Below, one piece after another: positions 4,107-5,596 of a DNA stretch of 5,596 bases. The DNA lies in contig DVHY01000158.1 of assembly GCA_018711755.1 (NCBI GenBank), forward strand, positions 1 through 5,596. Reading direction: 5' to 3'. The position numbers and the translations under genes were made by a program. Within the stretch, counting starts at the first letter, position 1; each line of letters starts with the position of its first letter. Under the pieces are notes generated by a model. The model was not told the DNA's origin. It saw only the letters and a list, made by a program, of their open reading frames with translations, and did no database searches. Source of the DNA: Candidatus Limivicinus faecipullorum (lineage in GTDB: Bacteria; Bacillota; Clostridia; Oscillospirales; Oscillospiraceae).

Positions 4107-4811
4107 ATGCTTGAAGAGCTGCTGCGTTCCGGTTTTGAGGCCCTGGGTATCGGCCTTGACTCCCGGGCTCTGGAGCGTTACCGCATATATTACGAATACC
4201 TGGAAGAGATGAACAAGGTCATGAACCTCACCGCCATCTCCGGGGAGGAGGATGTGGCCCGGCTCCATTTTCTGGACTGCGTCCAGCTTATGCAGGCAGC
4301 CTCCTTTGCCGGCAAGCGGGTAATAGATGTGGGCACGGGGGCCGGCTTTCCCGGCCTGGCCCTGAAGATAGCCTGTCCGGACATGGAGCTGACCCTGCTG
4401 GACAGTCTGGACAAGCGCATAGGCTTTCTCCGGGACTGCTGCCGCAGGCTCGGCTTTGAGGACGTGGAGTGCGTCCATGCCCGGGCGGAGGAGATAGCCC
4501 CCGGATATCGGGAGAGCTTTGACTTTGCCCTGTCCAGGGCCGTGGCCCGGCTGAACCTGCTCAGCGAGCTGTGCCTGCCCTATGTAAAAAAGGGCGGAGC
4601 CTTCATCGCCATGAAGGGCAGCGACCTGGGCCAGGAGCTTAAGGAGGCGGAAAAAGCCATTGCCCTGCTGGGGGGCAAGCTGGAGCAGAAGCTGGACTAT
4701 ACCATCCCCGGCAGCGACGTGACCCACAGCCTGCTCATCCTCCGCAAGGCCGCGAGCACTCCGGCAAAGTATCCCCGCCGCTGGGCCCAGATAAAGAAGA
4801 GCCCCCTGTGA
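4107..4811 (+). CDS. rsmG: 16S rRNA (guanine527-N7)-methyltransferase RsmG
   Basis: RsmG (GidB) methylates N7 of G527 in the 530 loop of 16S rRNA using S-adenosylmethionine. Its loss is known to give low-level streptomycin resistance. The 234 residues match the family length of about 205-240. Motifs in order are NLTAI (40-44), HFLDC (54-58), the SAM-binding VIDVGTGAGFPGL (72-84), LLDSLDKR (97-104), RAEE (126-129), SRAVARL (143-149), the KKGGAFIAMKG strand-turn (161-171) and a basic KYPRR tail (221-225). Position 58 is Cys where Ser is usual in HxxDS, and the tail ends in WAQIKKSPL instead of the common GxPxKxPL pattern. The gene starts 2 bases after the SleB-like stop, with GAGGTG (4094-4099) 7 bases upstream, so it is the last gene of the same operon. 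Elsewhere rsmG often sits next to mnmG or near parA/parB, which are not seen here. Confidence 0.96.
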   Translation: MLEELLRSGFEALGIGLDSRALERYRIYYEYLEEMNKVMNLTAISGEEDVARLHFLDCVQLMQAASFAGKRVIDVGTGAGFPGLALKIACPDMELTLLDSLDKRIGFLRDCCRRLGFEDVECVHARAEEIAPGYRESFDFALSRAVARLNLLSELCLPYVKKGGAFIAMKGSDLGQELKEAEKAIALLGGKLEQKLDYTIPGSDVTHSLLILRKAASTPAKYPRRWAQIKKSPL

Positions 4812-4856
4812 GCCGCCCATGCAGGCATGCCACAGAGGGAAGTGAATAAAATAGCG

Positions 4857-4887
4857 AAAGCGTCGCTTCGATATGAAGCGGCGCTTT
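4857..4887. terminator. Hairpin terminator between rsmG and the convergent HAD gene
   Basis: A 13-base stem (4857-4869 with 4875-4887, one G-T wobble) has a 5-base loop. It runs into TTTATTATT on the plus strand, 45 bases past the rsmG stop. On the minus strand it is followed after a few bases by ATTTTATT, so it could also end the HAD transcript, which stops at 4914. This is typical of a shared terminator between converging genes. Confidence 0.8.
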
Positions 4888-4913
4888 ATTATTCAAGTCC
4901 GGGCTCTGCGCCC

Positions 4914-5564
4914 TCACTCTCCCAGTATGATGTCTTCCAGTTCCTCGGCGCTGTCAGCCACCCGGGCGGCGCCCAGGCTCAGGAGCTTTTCTCGGCCCAT
5001 GAAGCCCCAGGCCACGCCCACGCAGTCTATCCCGGCGTTTTTTGCCGTGTTCAGGTCCACGTCCATGTCCCCCACATACAGGCTCTCCTTTGCAGACACT
5101 CCCATCCTTTCCATTGCCGACAGCACGGCGGAGGGGTCGGGCTTGCAGGGGATGCTGGGGCCGGTGCCCACGGCCAGTTCCAGAAGCCCCGGGAAATGTC
5201 TATGGGCCAGCAGCTTTACCGCCGGCTCCTGCTTGTTGGATATCACTGCCAGCTTTACGCCCCGGCCCTTGAGTCTGGCCATGAGCTCCAGGATACCGGG
5301 ATAGGGCGCCGTCTTTATCTGGCAGTGGCTGTCGTAGTACTCCTCATAGAAGTCCTGCACCTGGCGGCACAGCTCCGGGGAGCTGCCCTCTGCCACGGAG
5401 CAGCGTACAAAGTGGGCCGGTCCTTTTCCCAGGAAGGTCTTCAGCTCCTGCTCTTCTCTCTCCGGCATATTGAAATGGCGCAGGCTGTAATTCATAGCTG
5501 CCGCCAGGTCCCCCAAGGTGTTGAGCACCGTGCCGTCCATATCAAAAAGTACCGCTCTGTACAT
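4914..5564 (-). CDS. HAD-superfamily phosphatase, phosphoglycolate-phosphatase-like
   Basis: This 216-residue cytoplasmic hydrolase has all four haloacid dehalogenase motifs. Motif I is DMDGT with nucleophile D8 and acid D10, motif II is S109-N110 in AVISNK, motif III is K141 in CKPDP, and motif IV is GDMDVD with D166 and D170. The helical cap between motifs I and II (about residues 15-85) is the C1 type seen in Gph, PgmB and PpaX relatives. These act on small phosphoesters such as phosphoglycolate, sugar phosphates or pyrophosphate. The true substrate cannot be read from the sequence, so I give no symbol. The ATG is supported by GGAGG (5571-5575) 6 bases upstream. The frame stays open to the right edge, but MYRAVLFDMDGT is the usual family beginning. 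It converges on rsmG and has no visible functional link to it. Confidence 0.9.
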   Translation of the reverse strand: MYRAVLFDMDGTVLNTLGDLAAAMNYSLRHFNMPEREEQELKTFLGKGPAHFVRCSVAEGSSPELCRQVQDFYEEYYDSHCQIKTAPYPGILELMARLKGRGVKLAVISNKQEPAVKLLAHRHFPGLLELAVGTGPSIPCKPDPSAVLSAMERMGVSAKESLYVGDMDVDLNTAKNAGIDCVGVAWGFMGREKLLSLGAARVADSAEELEDIILGE

Positions 5565-5596
5565 TGTCTGCCTCCATATCTGCGGGATGAAGTCCC

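Noticed and set aside
4083..4820. 245-codon minus-strand open frame opposite rsmG
   Set aside because: It is a shadow of rsmG with no ribosome-binding site and no recognisable motif.

Overview
The window looks like chromosomal DNA from a GC-rich, endospore-forming member of the Clostridia. Three things point there: a SpoIIP sporulation hydrolase and a SleB-family lipoprotein, an anaerobe-type peroxide and oxygen defence set (PerR-like regulator, reverse rubrerythrin, rubredoxin), and GC-rich codon use that still tolerates ATA isoleucine. A gut Oscillospiraceae-type host is my best guess; this is an inference, not an identification.

Layout from left to right. Bases 1-332 hold no confident gene. 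About 240 bases form a hairpin-rich element that runs off the left edge, and a strong GC hairpin sits just past the rubredoxin stop. Bases 333-1567 carry a minus-strand redox-stress block. A PerR-like repressor (1166-1567) has its own promoter and a Fur/PerR-type dyad just downstream of the -10. Next comes a reverse rubrerythrin (511-1077) with a very good separate promoter, then a short 44-residue rubredoxin (333-467). The rubredoxin could pass electrons to the rubrerythrin while the regulator senses peroxide.

Bases 1699-2814 (minus) encode SpoIIP, the amidase/endopeptidase of forespore engulfment. A divergent control region follows (2815-2948). It contains a 30-base near-perfect palindrome next to the spoIIP ribosome-binding site and a consensus-like housekeeping promoter facing right. 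That promoter drives a tightly packed plus-strand operon: an 85-residue TSCPD-domain protein (2949-3206), a SleB/Hydrolase_2-type lipoprotein (3190-4104, overlapping by 17 bases) and RsmG, the 16S rRNA G527 methyltransferase (4107-4811, 2-base gap). A hairpin terminator at 4857-4887, probably used from both sides, separates rsmG from a convergent HAD-family phosphatase (4914-5564, minus).

Most of the window is ordinary core genome. The parts most worth a second look are the left-edge hairpin element, the palindrome in the spoIIP/TSCPD divergent region, the coupling of the uncharacterised TSCPD protein to a cell-wall hydrolase, and the different candidate operators at the perR and rubrerythrin promoters. 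I do not see a clearly new defence, mobile or biosynthetic system.
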